The notes: generated by a model from the sequence alone, not told the origin. 64,000 nucleotides of DNA from Micromonospora sp. Llam0 (GCF_003751085.1 NZ_RJJY01000001.1:3720001-3784000), one strand, 5' to 3'. Counted from the first letter of the stretch, positions 37,721 through 46,698 are shown. A program made the numbers and translations.

Positions 37721-38539
37721 TCAGCCGTGCTGCGCGGCCAGCTCCCGGGCGCGGTCACGGGCCGCTTCCAGGGCAGCGAGCAGCGCCGCCCGGACCCCGT
37801 GGTTCTCCAGCTCGCGGATGGCCGAGATGGTGGTGCCGGCCGGCGAGGTGACGGCCTCGCGCAGCTTGACCGGATGCTCGCCGGAGTCCCGCAGCATCAC
37901 CGCCGAACCGATCGCCGTCTGCACGATCAGGTCGTGCGCCACCTGGCGGGGCAGCCCGAGCAGAATTCCGGCGTCGATCATCGCCTCGACCAGCAGATAG
38001 AAGTAGGCCGGGCCGGAGCCGGACAACGCGGTGACCGCGTCCTGCTGGGTCTCCGGCACCCGGATCGTGACACCGAGCGGCTGGAACATCTCCTCGGCGA
38101 GGGCCAGATGATCGGCGGTGGCGTGCCGGCCGGCGGAGATGGCGGTCATCGCCTGGTCCACCAGCGCCGGGGTGTTGGTCATCACCCGGACCACCGGGGT
38201 GCCGTCCAGCAGACGGCGGGCGAAGAAGTCGGTCGGCAGTCCCGCGCAGAGCGAGACGACCAGCTTGTCCGCCGGCACCTTGGGGCCGATCTGGTCCAGC
38301 AGGGTGGCGGCGTCCTGCGGCTTGACCGCCACGGCAAGCACCTCTGCCTCGGCTACCGCGGTGTGGTTGTCCACCACCGACACGCCGTAGCGCACCGCGA
38401 TGTCCTCGGCCCGCTCCCGCCGCCGAGTCGTCGCCAGCAGTTGATCGGCCGGCCAGCCGGCCCGCAACAGGCCGGAGAGGACCAGCTCGCCGATCTTGCC
38501 GGCGCCGATAACGGCCACCTTGTGCGCGCCGGGAGGCAT
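37721..38539 (-). CDS. proC: Pyrroline-5-carboxylate reductase
   Basis: 272 residues. The Rossmann motif VAVIGAGKIGELVLSGLLRAG and the C-terminal signature SGSGPAYFYLLVEAMIDAGILLGLPR with LREAVTSPAGTTI are diagnostic. It makes proline from pyrroline-5-carboxylate with NAD(P)H. ATG 38539 is chosen because the Rossmann strand follows at once and AGAGAGG lies upstream. Confidence 0.95.
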   Translation of the reverse strand: MPPGAHKVAVIGAGKIGELVLSGLLRAGWPADQLLATTRRRERAEDIAVRYGVSVVDNHTAVAEAEVLAVAVKPQDAATLLDQIGPKVPADKLVVSLCAGLPTDFFARRLLDGTPVVRVMTNTPALVDQAMTAISAGRHATADHLALAEEMFQPLGVTIRVPETQQDAVTALSGSGPAYFYLLVEAMIDAGILLGLPRQVAHDLIVQTAIGSAVMLRDSGEHPVKLREAVTSPAGTTISAIRELENHGVRAALLAALEAARDRARELAAQHG

Positions 38540-38575
38540 CCGTACGTCATCCTCTCTCGAACCCAACCGAAGCTG

Positions 38576-38609
38576 AACCGGGACCGGCGACGAACCGGGA
38601 CCGGCGACG
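38576..38609. repeat. Two tandem copies of a 17-mer in the pfkA-proC gap
   Basis: AACCGGGACCGGCGACG is repeated exactly at 38576-38592 and 38593-38609, followed by further degenerate GACCGG units to about 38630. The repeats lie between pfkA (ends 38681) and proC (starts 38539), both on the minus strand. Confidence 0.8.
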
Positions 38610-38680
38610 GACCGGACCGTGACGGACCGGGCGGAGCGGCGCCCTGGCGGGAGCCGCCCATCCCGGCCCGGAACCGGTGG

Positions 38681-39709
38681 TCAGCTGCCGAAGAAGACCT
38701 CGGCCTCGGTGTAACGCTCCAGCGGTACGGTCTTGAGCTCCCGGGTCGCCTCGGCCAGCGGCACCCGGACGATGTCGGTACCCCGGATACCGACCATCTT
38801 GCCCCAGTCGCCGTCGTTGGCGGCGTCGATCGCGTGCAGGCCGAGCCGGGTGGCGAGCACCCGGTCGAAGGCGGTGGGGGTGCCGCCGCGCTGGATGTGC
38901 CCCAGCACCACGGTCCGGGCCTCCTTGCCCGTCTTGGCCTCCAGCTGCTCGGCGAGCCACTGGCCGATGCCGCCGAGCCGGACGTGGCCGAACGAGTCGA
39001 GCTCCTGGTTCTGCAGGACCATCTGGCCCTGCATCGGCTGGGCGCCCTCGGCGACCACCACGATCGGGGCGTACTGCTTCTGGAAGCGCTTCTCGACGTA
39101 GGTGGCGACCTGCTCCACGTCGAACTCGCGCTCCGGCAGCAGGATCACGTTCGCCCCGCCGGCGAGTCCGGCGTGCAGCGCGATCCAGCCGGCGTGCCGG
39201 CCCATCACCTCGACGACCAGGGTGCGGTGGTGGCTCTCGGCGGTGGTGTGCAGCCGGTCGATGGCCTCCATCGCGATGTTGACCGCGGTGTCGAAGCCGA
39301 AGGTGTAGTCGGTGGCGCCGAGGTCGTTGTCGATCGTCTTCGGCACGCCGACCACCTGTACGCCGAGTTCGTGCAGCCTGGTGGCGACGCCGAGGGTGTC
39401 CTCGCCGCCGATCGCGACCAGGGCGTCCACGCCCTGGGACGCCAGGTTCTCCTTGATCCGCTCGACCCCGCCGTCGATCTTGAACGGGTTGGTCCGGGAC
39501 GAACCCAGGATGGTGCCGCCCCGGGGCAGGATGCCCCGCACCTCGTCGATACCGAGAGGCCGGCTCAGCCCCTCCAACGGTCCGCGCCAGCCGTCGCGGA
39601 ATCCGATGAACTCGTGACCGTAGCTGGCGACGCCCTTGCGCACCACCGCCCTGATCACTGCGTTCAGGCCGGGGCAGTCGCCGCCGCCGGTGAGCACGCC
39701 GATACGCAT
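38681..39709 (-). CDS. pfkA: 6-phosphofructokinase, PPi-type active-site signature
   Basis: 342 residues. The active-site motif is PKTIDNDLGATDYTFGFDTA, and substrate-binding motifs EVMGRHAGWIA and LGHIQRGGTPTAFDR follow. At the phosphoryl-donor site the protein has Asp104 (GGEDTLG) and Lys124 (PKTIDND), the pair reported for pyrophosphate-dependent enzymes such as that of Amycolatopsis methanolica; ATP enzymes usually have Gly104. The donor is therefore probably PPi, which would make the step reversible (inference). ATG 39709 starts MRIGVLTGGG, with GGAGG upstream. Confidence 0.92.
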   Translation of the reverse strand: MRIGVLTGGGDCPGLNAVIRAVVRKGVASYGHEFIGFRDGWRGPLEGLSRPLGIDEVRGILPRGGTILGSSRTNPFKIDGGVERIKENLASQGVDALVAIGGEDTLGVATRLHELGVQVVGVPKTIDNDLGATDYTFGFDTAVNIAMEAIDRLHTTAESHHRTLVVEVMGRHAGWIALHAGLAGGANVILLPEREFDVEQVATYVEKRFQKQYAPIVVVAEGAQPMQGQMVLQNQELDSFGHVRLGGIGQWLAEQLEAKTGKEARTVVLGHIQRGGTPTAFDRVLATRLGLHAIDAANDGDWGKMVGIRGTDIVRVPLAEATRELKTVPLERYTEAEVFFGS

Positions 39710-39886
39710 GATCCGCTCATCCTCCAGGAAACTGTGCGGTAGACCCACTCGAGCCCCAGGAACGAAGTCCGGTCAGACCGTCGGCATCGTTGCCGGCCCG
39801 GGGCGGGCCGTCAGTGCGCACTTTATCGGCCCGGCCGGCGACCGGGCGAGCAGACCCCGAGGATCACCGGACCGTCGGTGGCCCGG

Positions 39887-40393
39887 TCACCGCCGGTACG
39901 CCCGGCTGATCACCTGCCAGCGGGCAAGATTGTGGCGTGCGTCGACCAGCGCGTCGTGCCGGTCGGCGGCCGACGCCGGCAGATCCGGCCGACCGGCGTC
40001 GTCCCACCGCTGCCGCAGGTCCTTGGTGAACCGGGGGATCTCCCGGGGCAGCGCCGGCATGGCCCCCCACAGCTGGGCCAGCGCCACATGGTCGTACGCG
40101 GCGTACCAGGCCCACAGCTCCAGCTCGGTGGCCGAACCGTCGCGCAGCGGCGCGACCAGGAAGGCGTACAGGTCGTCGCGGATCCGTGACCGGGACCGCC
40201 AGGCCGGATCGGCCGGTGACGGCAGCTTGTCGAGCACGTGGCGACGCACCCACGGCACCGCCCGGGCACCGTCGAACTCGGTGGAGACCGCGTAGAACTC
40301 CCGGCCGTGCTCGTCGACGACACCGATCGAAACCAGGTCGACGAGGCGCCCGTCCTCGATGAACTCGCAGTCGTAGAAGTAGCGGTAGATCAT
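39887..40393 (-). CDS. Polyadenylate-specific 3'-exoribonuclease AS (Rv2179c family)
   Basis: 168 residues, the same length as M. tuberculosis Rv2179c (RNase AS). The DEDDh motifs are YDCEF (D8, E10) near the N-terminus and RHDALVDARHNLARW at the C-terminus. RNase AS trims adenylate-rich RNA 3' ends. ATG 40393 is chosen because GAGG lies 9 bases upstream; ATG 40402 is possible. It belongs to the aroG/RNase AS neighbourhood shared with M. tuberculosis, although other genes intervene here. Confidence 0.88.
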   Translation of the reverse strand: MIYRYFYDCEFIEDGRLVDLVSIGVVDEHGREFYAVSTEFDGARAVPWVRRHVLDKLPSPADPAWRSRSRIRDDLYAFLVAPLRDGSATELELWAWYAAYDHVALAQLWGAMPALPREIPRFTKDLRQRWDDAGRPDLPASAADRHDALVDARHNLARWQVISRAYRR

Positions 40394-40633
40394 TACCGCC
40401 ATCCTCGCCGATACCGGAAATAGACCCCCATCGGGGTACCGGCCGGAGCGTCGCCGTCGACCGGCTCGCTCCGACCGGTACCGCTTCCCCACGGCCGGAT
40501 CCGCCGGGCCCCCGTGTCGGCCCCCACCCGCCGGTGGATCTGGCCGCTAGCCTGCCGGTTTGTCGGGCACAGGACTGTCACAGAAATGATTGTGGGGGTG
40601 TACACCACGCGACACGGCAGCCATGATCTGATG

Positions 40634-40662
40634 TTGACACCGTTCTCCGAACGGTATCTATT
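40634..40662 (+). promoter_or_regulatory. Promoter with an operator-like dyad in the spacer, upstream of the Crp/Fnr gene
   Basis: TTGACA at 40634-40639 is followed by a perfect dyad CCGTTC-TCC-GAACGG (40640-40654) and the AT-rich stretch TATCTATTT (40655-40663) as -10 region. The dyad fills the spacer between the two elements, so a bound regulator would block polymerase or realign the promoter. The gene starts about 90 bases downstream. The rest of the 349-base gap (40403-40751) also holds a 10-bp palindrome GGTGTACACC at 40597-40606. Confidence 0.6.
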
Positions 40663-40703
40663 TCATGTTCGCCTGGGTCGGGTGATGCACCCCGGACGGG
40701 CAC

Positions 40704-40737
40704 GATGGTGCCCCCGGTGGGATGGTGCCCTTGGTGG
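40704..40737. repeat. Tandem 17-base repeat in the Crp/Fnr leader
   Basis: ATGGTGCCCCCGGTGGG (40704-40720) is followed at once by ATGGTGCCCTTGGTGGG (40721-40737), 15 of 17 identical. The second copy runs into the GGGGAGGGG Shine-Dalgarno of the gene. Both begin with an ATG in the same leader. Confidence 0.7.
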
Positions 40738-40751
40738 GGAGGGGTTGGACC

Positions 40752-41444
40752 GTGGAGATGCGCCTGCCGGAGCCGGGTGACGCGCTCACCGGCGTGGACA
40801 TGTTCGCCGGGCTCGAACCCGAGGTCCGGCAACGGGTCATCGCTGCCGCCGTGCCCCGCACCTACCGCAGGGGTCAGTTGCTCTTCGTCGAGAACGACCC
40901 GGGCGAGTCGCTCATCGTACTCAAAAGGGGCGCCGTCGCGGTCTTCCGCACCGCGCCGACCGGTGAACGGGCGGTGCTGTCCGTCGTCCGCCCGCCCGAC
41001 GTGCTCGGCGAGGTGTCGCTGCTGGACGCGTCGACCCGATCGGCGTCCGCGGAGGCCATCGAGGACTGCACCGCGCTGGCGTTGTCCCGCGGCGCGTTCA
41101 TGGATCTGGTGCACTCCAACCCGCGCATCCTCGACGCGGTGATGCGCTCGCTCGGTGCGCTGATCCGCCGGCTCACCGAGCAGAACGCCGATCACGTCTT
41201 CCTCGATCTGCCCGGTCGGGTGGCCAAGACGCTGGTCCGGCTGGCCGGGGAGAGCCAGGCCCCGATGATCACCATCGAGCTGAACCAGAGCCAGCTGGCG
41301 GAGATGGCCGGTGGCTCCCGGCAGAGCGTCAACCAGGCGATCGGATCGTTCAGCAACCGGGGCTGGCTGCGGACCGAGGGTCGACGGATCGTGGTGACCG
41401 ACGTGGCCGCGCTGCGCCGCCGGGCCGGGATGGCCGACCGCTGA
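40752..41444 (+). CDS. Crp/Fnr-family transcription regulator
   Basis: 230 residues. A cyclic-nucleotide-binding-type barrel (about 15-130: GQLLFVENDPGESLIVLKRGAVAVFR, DVLGEVSLLD, RSASAEA) precedes a HTH_Crp domain with ITIELNQSQLAEMAGGSRQSVNQAI as recognition region. GTG 40752 lies 7 bases after GGGGAGGGG; ATG 40758 is the alternative. The Arg-Ser pair of the cAMP pocket (TRSASAEA) is retained, so cAMP binding is possible. The nearby class III cyclase gene (41971) gives a possible cAMP source. Confidence 0.9.
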   Translation: MEMRLPEPGDALTGVDMFAGLEPEVRQRVIAAAVPRTYRRGQLLFVENDPGESLIVLKRGAVAVFRTAPTGERAVLSVVRPPDVLGEVSLLDASTRSASAEAIEDCTALALSRGAFMDLVHSNPRILDAVMRSLGALIRRLTEQNADHVFLDLPGRVAKTLVRLAGESQAPMITIELNQSQLAEMAGGSRQSVNQAIGSFSNRGWLRTEGRRIVVTDVAALRRRAGMADR

Positions 41445-41451
41445 GGACGAC

Positions 41452-41486
41452 CCCGGCGGTACGCGCGTGGCGCGCGTACCGCCGGG
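41452..41486. terminator. Perfect 16-bp stem-loop after the Crp/Fnr gene
   Basis: CCCGGCGGTACGCGCG (41452-41467) pairs exactly with 41471-41486 around TGG. It lies between the Crp/Fnr stop (41444) and the convergent small gene ending at 41504. No T-tract is present; likely a bidirectional terminator. Confidence 0.72.
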
Positions 41487-41503
41487 TCTGACGTCTGCCG
41501 CCG

Positions 41504-41698
41504 TCAGGGCTGGGTGCTGGTCGGGCCGATCCAGTTGGTGCCGACCTTCTCCCCGGTCGGGCCGATCCACTCCTCGGCCACGACCCCCTCCTCCTGCAAC
41601 TTCGCCAGCGTGCCGGCGTCGAGATCGATCATCTCCCCCGCGCCGTGGCTGACCCCGGACGGGTCCGTCCAGTCCTTCTCCAACTTGACGTACACCAT
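41504..41698 (-). CDS. Small hypothetical protein with repeated WIGPT motif
   Basis: 64 residues: MVYVKLEKDWTDPSGVSHG, an acidic middle (GEMIDLDAGTLAKLQEEGVV) and a C-terminus in which WIGPT occurs twice (EEWIGPTGEKVGTNWIGPT). GGGGAG lies 8 bases before ATG 41698, which supports translation. No signal peptide or membrane segment. I do not recognise the family; similarity to small phage or secretion-associated proteins is only an impression. It converges on the Crp/Fnr gene. Confidence 0.6.
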   Translation of the reverse strand: MVYVKLEKDWTDPSGVSHGAGEMIDLDAGTLAKLQEEGVVAEEWIGPTGEKVGTNWIGPTSTQP

Positions 41699-41970
41699 GT
41701 CAGGACTCCCCTGCTCGGTCTGATCTGGCCAGATGAATGTATCCCGGTACCACCGGTAGATGGACTGTCCATTAGCCAACAGCCCGGTTATGGACAGTTG
41801 ACCGCACCGGCGATACTCGGCCTGACGCACCCGTCGTGACCTGCGAGTCCGGCCACCCCGGCAGGTCGGGTCCGGCACCGCCACGCCCGGCCGGGCATAG
41901 CCGCTGGCCAGGGCAGGTGGCCAGATGCGACAGTAGGCTCCCGACTCGACGTTCCCGCGAGGAGGCTGGC

Positions 41971-44900
41971 ATCGCTGCCCCGTGCGAAAAGTGTGGCCGG
42001 ACCGCAGCCGACGACGACCGCTACTGCGGCGGCTGCGGTACGGCGCTCATCCCTGTCTGCGCGCACTGCGACCGCCCGCTGGCGGCCGACGCGAGCTTCT
42101 GCACCTCCTGCGGGCAGCCGCAGGGCGGCCGACGGCCGACCGAGCCGAGTCAGGAGGACAGACGTCGGGTCAGCGTCCTGTTCATCGACCTGATCAACTT
42201 CACGCCGTACGTGGAACGGGTCGATCCCGAGCAGGTCCGGCGGATGCAGACAAACTTCTTCTCCATCGCACGCCGGGTCGTCGGCCAGTACGGCGGGGTG
42301 GTGGAGAAGTACATCGGCGACGCGGTGATGGCGCTGTTCGGTGCGCCGGTGGCCACCGAGAGCGACGCCCTGCGCTGCGTCCGGGCCGGGCTCGACCTGC
42401 GCCGCGCCCTGACCGAGTTCACCGCGACGGCCGGCGAAGGACTCCGGTTCCGCATCGGTGTGGCCACCGGCGAGGCACTGGTCGACACCGGCGCGGCCCG
42501 CGACGGCGGCCAGGCGTTCCTGGCCGGCGACGTGGTCAACACCGCGTCCCGGATGCAGTCGGTGGCACCGGCCGACGGATTGCTGGTGTGCGGCGTCACG
42601 CACGGGCTGACCAAGGAGGCGATCCGCTACGACCCGCAGCCGGCGGTGACGCTGCGCGGACGGTCGTCGCCGACCGAGGTGTGGCTGGCGCTGGCCCCGT
42701 TGCGTCCGGTGCCGGCCGACCGGCAGACCGACGCGACCCCGCTGATCGACCGCGAACACGAGCTGGGGCTGCTGGTCAACGCGCTGTACCGGTCGATCCG
42801 CGACCAGCGGCCCCAGGTGCTCACCGTGCTCGGGCAGGCCGGCATCGGCAAGAGCCGGCTGGTCCGGGAGCTGCTGCGGCACACCGAACGGCTGGTCGAC
42901 CAGCCGGTCACCTGGCGAATCGGACGGTGCCCGCCGTTCGGGGAGAACGTCACGTTCGCCGCGCTCGCCGACATCGTCAAGGCCGAGGCCGGCATCCTCG
43001 ACACCGACCTGGCCACCGTCGCCGAGCAGAAGTTGGCCGCCGGGGTCCAGACCCTGGTCGGGCCGGAGGCGGACCGGCTGGTCGACGCGCTGCGCCCACT
43101 GGTCGGGCTGCCGCACCGCAACCTGCCGGCCGAGGAGACCGAGTCGGCGTGGCGGCGGTTCCTGCTCGCCCTGGCCGCCCGGCAGCCGACCGTGCTGGTC
43201 TTCGAGGACCTGCACTGGGCCGACGACGCGATGCTGCGCTTCGTCGAGCTGCTCGGCGCCTCCGCCCGGCAGGTGCCGCTGCTGCTGCTGTGCACCGCCC
43301 GGCCCGAACTGATCAGCCGTGAACCGGCCTGGGCGGGCACCACCCCGGGCGCGCTGACCGTCACCCTGCCGCCGCTGCGCGACACCGGGGTGGCCGCGCT
43401 GTACGCGCACATGTTCGGCGCCGCGCCGTTCTCGGCCGATCTGCTCGGCCCGTTGATCGAGGTGGCCGACGGCAACCCGCTCTACGCCCACGAGTACGTG
43501 CGGATGCTGATGGAGCAGGGGGCGTTGCGGCGCAGCGGCCGTGGTTGGGCGTTGACCCGCAGCGGCCGGCTGCCGATCCCGGACAGTGTGCACGGGGTGA
43601 TCGCCAACCGGATGGACCTGCTGGACGCCACCGACCGGGCGGTGCTGCTCGCCGCCGCCGTGGTCGGCGTGCAGTTCTGGCCCGGCGCGGTCGCCGCCGC
43701 CCTCGGCCAGCCGGTGGAGCTGGTCGACCGGGCGCTACGCCGGTTGGAGCAGCGCGACTTCGTCCACGAACAGCCGGATTCGGCGATGGCGCAGCAACCC
43801 GAGTTCCGGTTCCGCCACGTGCTGGTCCGCGACGTCTGCTACCAGCGGCTGCCCCGCAACGAACGGGTCGCCCGGCACGCCCGGACCGCCGACTGGCTGG
43901 ACACCCTCGCCGGCGACCGGGACACCGACCTGGCCGAGGTGCTGGCCCACCACCGGTGGGCGGCGCACGAGATCGCGCACACGCTGGGTCTGGAGACCCA
44001 CGGGTACGCCGGTGCCGCCCGCGACGCCCTGCACCGGGCGGCCCGGCGGGCGTACGCCCTGCACGCGCTGGACGTGGCGAGCGGGCACGTGGAACGCGCG
44101 CTGCGCCTGGTGACCGTCGCCGGCGGCGACGGGCTGGGTGAGCGGTTGCAGCTCGAACTGCTCGGTGCCGAGCTCGCGTTCCTGCGCGACGGCCCGGGCT
44201 TCCTCGCCGACGGCGGCACCGACCGGCTGAGGGCGCTCGCCGACCAGCTGGCCGACGTCGACGACCAGGGGTGCGCGGCCCGGGCCTGGACCCTGCTCGG
44301 GCGGGCCGCCTGGCTGCGGACCGACCGGGACGAGGCGCTGCGCTGCCTCGACCGGGCGGTGGAGCTGTTCGACGCGCTGCCCGACACCGATCAGAAGGCC
44401 GACGCGTACGCCGAGTTGGGTCGGCTGCACATGCTCAACCTGGAACGGGATCCGGCGGTCGCGGCGGCCGGCGCGGCGGCCGAGATCGCCGATCGGCTGG
44501 GGCTGACCGAGACGCTGGTCAACGCCCGGATCACCGTTGCCATGGCCCGGTACCAGTCCGGTGACCGGTCCGGGCTTGACGAGCTGCGGGCGGCCACCGC
44601 GATGTGTCGCGAGCACCAGTTGCTCGCGCTACCCCGGGCGCTGCAGAACCTGTCGTACGCGTTGTGCGAGGAGGGCGACTGGTCCGGCGCCCAGGAGCTG
44701 ATGTCCGGTGCCGCGTCCGGCTCCGGGCTGAGCACCGGATACTCCGGCGAAGCCATGCGTGCCTACTTCGCCGGGGACTTCGCCGCCTTCCTCGCCGCGG
44801 CCGACGCCTTCGTCGCGACGCCCAGTGGCCGGTGGGACATCCAGGTACGGGGCCTACGGGCGTGTCTGCGGGTGCTGCGCGGCGATCCGGTGCCCATGGC

Positions 44901-45498
44901 CGACCAGAGCGGGGTCGACGACGTCGCCGACGCGGTCCGCGCGGCCCGGGACAGCGGCTTCCGCCGGCCGTACTGGAACAGTCTCGGGTTGGGCGCACTG
45001 TGCCGCGCGCTGCAGGGGCGGGGTGCGGAGGCCGCGACGCTGCTCGACGAGCTGGACCGGTCCTGGTCGAAGGTGCCCGCGTTGGCCAGCGGCGAGTGGA
45101 TCGCGGCTGCCGCGTTCGCCGCCGCGGTCGCCGGGCGTGGCGCGGCGGTGCAGGTACGGGCGATGCTCGACCGGGTGCAGCATCGAACCCCGTGGGCCGA
45201 GGCCGCGCTGCGGACGGTGACGGCGGCGGTGGCGGCGGCCGACGGCGAAGACCGCCGGGCAGGTGAGCTTTATGCCGCCGCGGCGGCCGGTTTCGCCGAC
45301 ATCGACGCGACCACCGATCGGATGATCGCGTTGGGGTTGGCCGTCGCGGCGTGGCGGCGTGGCGGCGACCGCGACGCCGACGCGGCGGCGCTGGCCGAGG
45401 TGCGAAGCTTCGCGCTGCGTAACAAGGCGCCCGGGCTACTGCACCTCGGCGACCGGGGCACGGACGGCTACCGCTGGTCTCCGACCCTGGCGTCGTGA
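41971..45498 (+). CDS. Zinc-ribbon class III adenylate/guanylate cyclase fused to an AAA ATPase and TPR-like domain
   Basis: About 1175 residues. Two zinc ribbons come first (CEKCG...CGGCG, CAHC...CTSC; Cys5-Cys47). The class III cyclase domain (about 62-245) has metal Asp73 (LFIDLINF) and Asp117 (KYIGDAVMALFG) and the transition-state pair in GDVVNTASRM. An AAA/STAND ATPase follows: Walker A GQAGIGKS (288-295) and Walker B VLVFEDLHWADD. The rest is helical, TPR-like. No ATG, GTG or TTG starts near the zinc ribbon; GAGGAGG (41959-41965) stands 5 bases before an ATC at 41971, which gives a start like other family members. Alternative GTGs are at 41917 and 41836. Confidence 0.85.
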   Translation: MAAPCEKCGRTAADDDRYCGGCGTALIPVCAHCDRPLAADASFCTSCGQPQGGRRPTEPSQEDRRRVSVLFIDLINFTPYVERVDPEQVRRMQTNFFSIARRVVGQYGGVVEKYIGDAVMALFGAPVATESDALRCVRAGLDLRRALTEFTATAGEGLRFRIGVATGEALVDTGAARDGGQAFLAGDVVNTASRMQSVAPADGLLVCGVTHGLTKEAIRYDPQPAVTLRGRSSPTEVWLALAPLRPVPADRQTDATPLIDREHELGLLVNALYRSIRDQRPQVLTVLGQAGIGKSRLVRELLRHTERLVDQPVTWRIGRCPPFGENVTFAALADIVKAEAGILDTDLATVAEQKLAAGVQTLVGPEADRLVDALRPLVGLPHRNLPAEETESAWRRFLLALAARQPTVLVFEDLHWADDAMLRFVELLGASARQVPLLLLCTARPELISREPAWAGTTPGALTVTLPPLRDTGVAALYAHMFGAAPFSADLLGPLIEVADGNPLYAHEYVRMLMEQGALRRSGRGWALTRSGRLPIPDSVHGVIANRMDLLDATDRAVLLAAAVVGVQFWPGAVAAALGQPVELVDRALRRLEQRDFVHEQPDSAMAQQPEFRFRHVLVRDVCYQRLPRNERVARHARTADWLDTLAGDRDTDLAEVLAHHRWAAHEIAHTLGLETHGYAGAARDALHRAARRAYALHALDVASGHVERALRLVTVAGGDGLGERLQLELLGAELAFLRDGPGFLADGGTDRLRALADQLADVDDQGCAARAWTLLGRAAWLRTDRDEALRCLDRAVELFDALPDTDQKADAYAELGRLHMLNLERDPAVAAAGAAAEIADRLGLTETLVNARITVAMARYQSGDRSGLDELRAATAMCREHQLLALPRALQNLSYALCEEGDWSGAQELMSGAASGSGLSTGYSGEAMRAYFAGDFAAFLAAADAFVATPSGRWDIQVRGLRACLRVLRGDPVPMADQSGVDDVADAVRAARDSGFRRPYWNSLGLGALCRALQGRGAEAATLLDELDRSWSKVPALASGEWIAAAAFAAAVAGRGAAVQVRAMLDRVQHRTPWAEAALRTVTAAVAAADGEDRRAGELYAAAAAGFADIDATTDRMIALGLAVAAWRRGGDRDADAAALAEVRSFALRNKAPGLLHLGDRGTDGYRWSPTLAS

Positions 45499-45648
45499 CC
45501 ACCGGCGGCGGAATCGACGGGCACGGCACCGCACAACGCACTCCCACAACCACCTACCGGCGTGTCACGATTCAAGGGCACGGCACGCCCCCGGCCGGGG
45601 GCCCGCCGGCGGACAGGGCGCGACGGCGGCCGGTGAGGAGTTGATTCG

Positions 45649-46698
45649 GTGTCTGCGGGTGGCGCGCGTCGGGGGCGGCGGGACAACGGCCTCGACGCAT
45701 CCGAGTACGCCGTGGCCGGCGACGTCGACCCGCGGGTCGGCGAACACCTGCTCGACGTGCTCGCCGCCGGTGGGATCGCGGCCTACCTGCAGCCGTCGTC
45801 GGACGTCAATCCGGTCACCCGCACGACCACCGTACCGGCCCGGCCGGTGGACCGGCTCTTCGTCGACCGGGCGCACCTGGACACCGCCCGGGGCTACCTG
45901 GTGCAGTTGGCCGAGGACGGTCCGGTCGCACCGGGCAGCAGCCCCGGTACCCCGGCCACCGGGTCCGGGCAGATCACCTCGCCGGCGTCGGATCCGACTG
46001 TTCCGACCGGCGCGGGGCAGCAGGCCGGTCGGGACGCCGACGTCGACGCCGTCTGGGCCGGCATCATCGCCAACTACCACGCTCCGGCTCCGGCGGACCC
46101 CACCGCCGCACCCTGGCCGGCCGCCGAGAACCTGCCCCCGGTAGACAGCCTGCCGCCGGTCGAGGGCATGCCGCCGGTCGAGGGCCGGTCTACCGGGCCG
46201 GATCCGCGCGTCGGCGGTCCGCACCGGGACGGGGCCGGGGGCGACGGCGACAGCGGCGACAGCCGGGACAGCGACAGCCGGACCGGCGACGACGGTCGCG
46301 GCCGCGCCGAGCCGGAGTCCACGGCCACCGCCACGCCGGACCCGTTGCCGTGGGCGGTCGGCTACACCAACATCTCCGTCGGACGGCGGGACGACGAACC
46401 GTCCCTGCTGGACGGACTGGACACCTTCGGTACCCGGTTGCCGGACGAGCCGGAGGAGGGTTACACGCCTCCTCTGCCGCCCCCGTTGCCCCGGTTGTCG
46501 TCGGCTGCGGTCCTCGGGGTACTGGCGATCATCGCCGGCTTCATCCTCTTCGTCTTCCCGACGGTGCTTCCGGTGGATCGTGGACTGGCCATCCTGCTCG
46601 GTTTCGCTGGCGTGGTCGGTGGGTTTGTCACGCTGATCTGGCGGCTACGGCCGGATCACGACGAGGATGACGACCTGGACGACGGCGCGGTCGTCTGA
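45649..46698 (+). CDS. Membrane-anchored hypothetical protein with disordered linker
   Basis: 349 residues. The N-terminal ~75 residues (VGEHLLDVLAAGGIAAYLQP...RLFVDRAHLDTARGYL) resemble DUF2007-like small domains. A long Pro/Asp/Gly-rich disordered region includes LPPVDSLPPVEGMPPVEG repeats. Two membrane helices (about 285-332) and an acidic tail DHDEDDDLDDG end the protein. GAGGAG lies 8 bases before GTG 45649. Function unknown; both ends probably face the cytoplasm. Confidence 0.75.
   Translation: MSAGGARRGRRDNGLDASEYAVAGDVDPRVGEHLLDVLAAGGIAAYLQPSSDVNPVTRTTTVPARPVDRLFVDRAHLDTARGYLVQLAEDGPVAPGSSPGTPATGSGQITSPASDPTVPTGAGQQAGRDADVDAVWAGIIANYHAPAPADPTAAPWPAAENLPPVDSLPPVEGMPPVEGRSTGPDPRVGGPHRDGAGGDGDSGDSRDSDSRTGDDGRGRAEPESTATATPDPLPWAVGYTNISVGRRDDEPSLLDGLDTFGTRLPDEPEEGYTPPLPPPLPRLSSAAVLGVLAIIAGFILFVFPTVLPVDRGLAILLGFAGVVGGFVTLIWRLRPDHDEDDDLDDGAVV

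Noticed and set aside
37712..39742. 676-residue + strand frame over proC and pfkA
   Set aside because: Antisense shadow of two clear enzymes.
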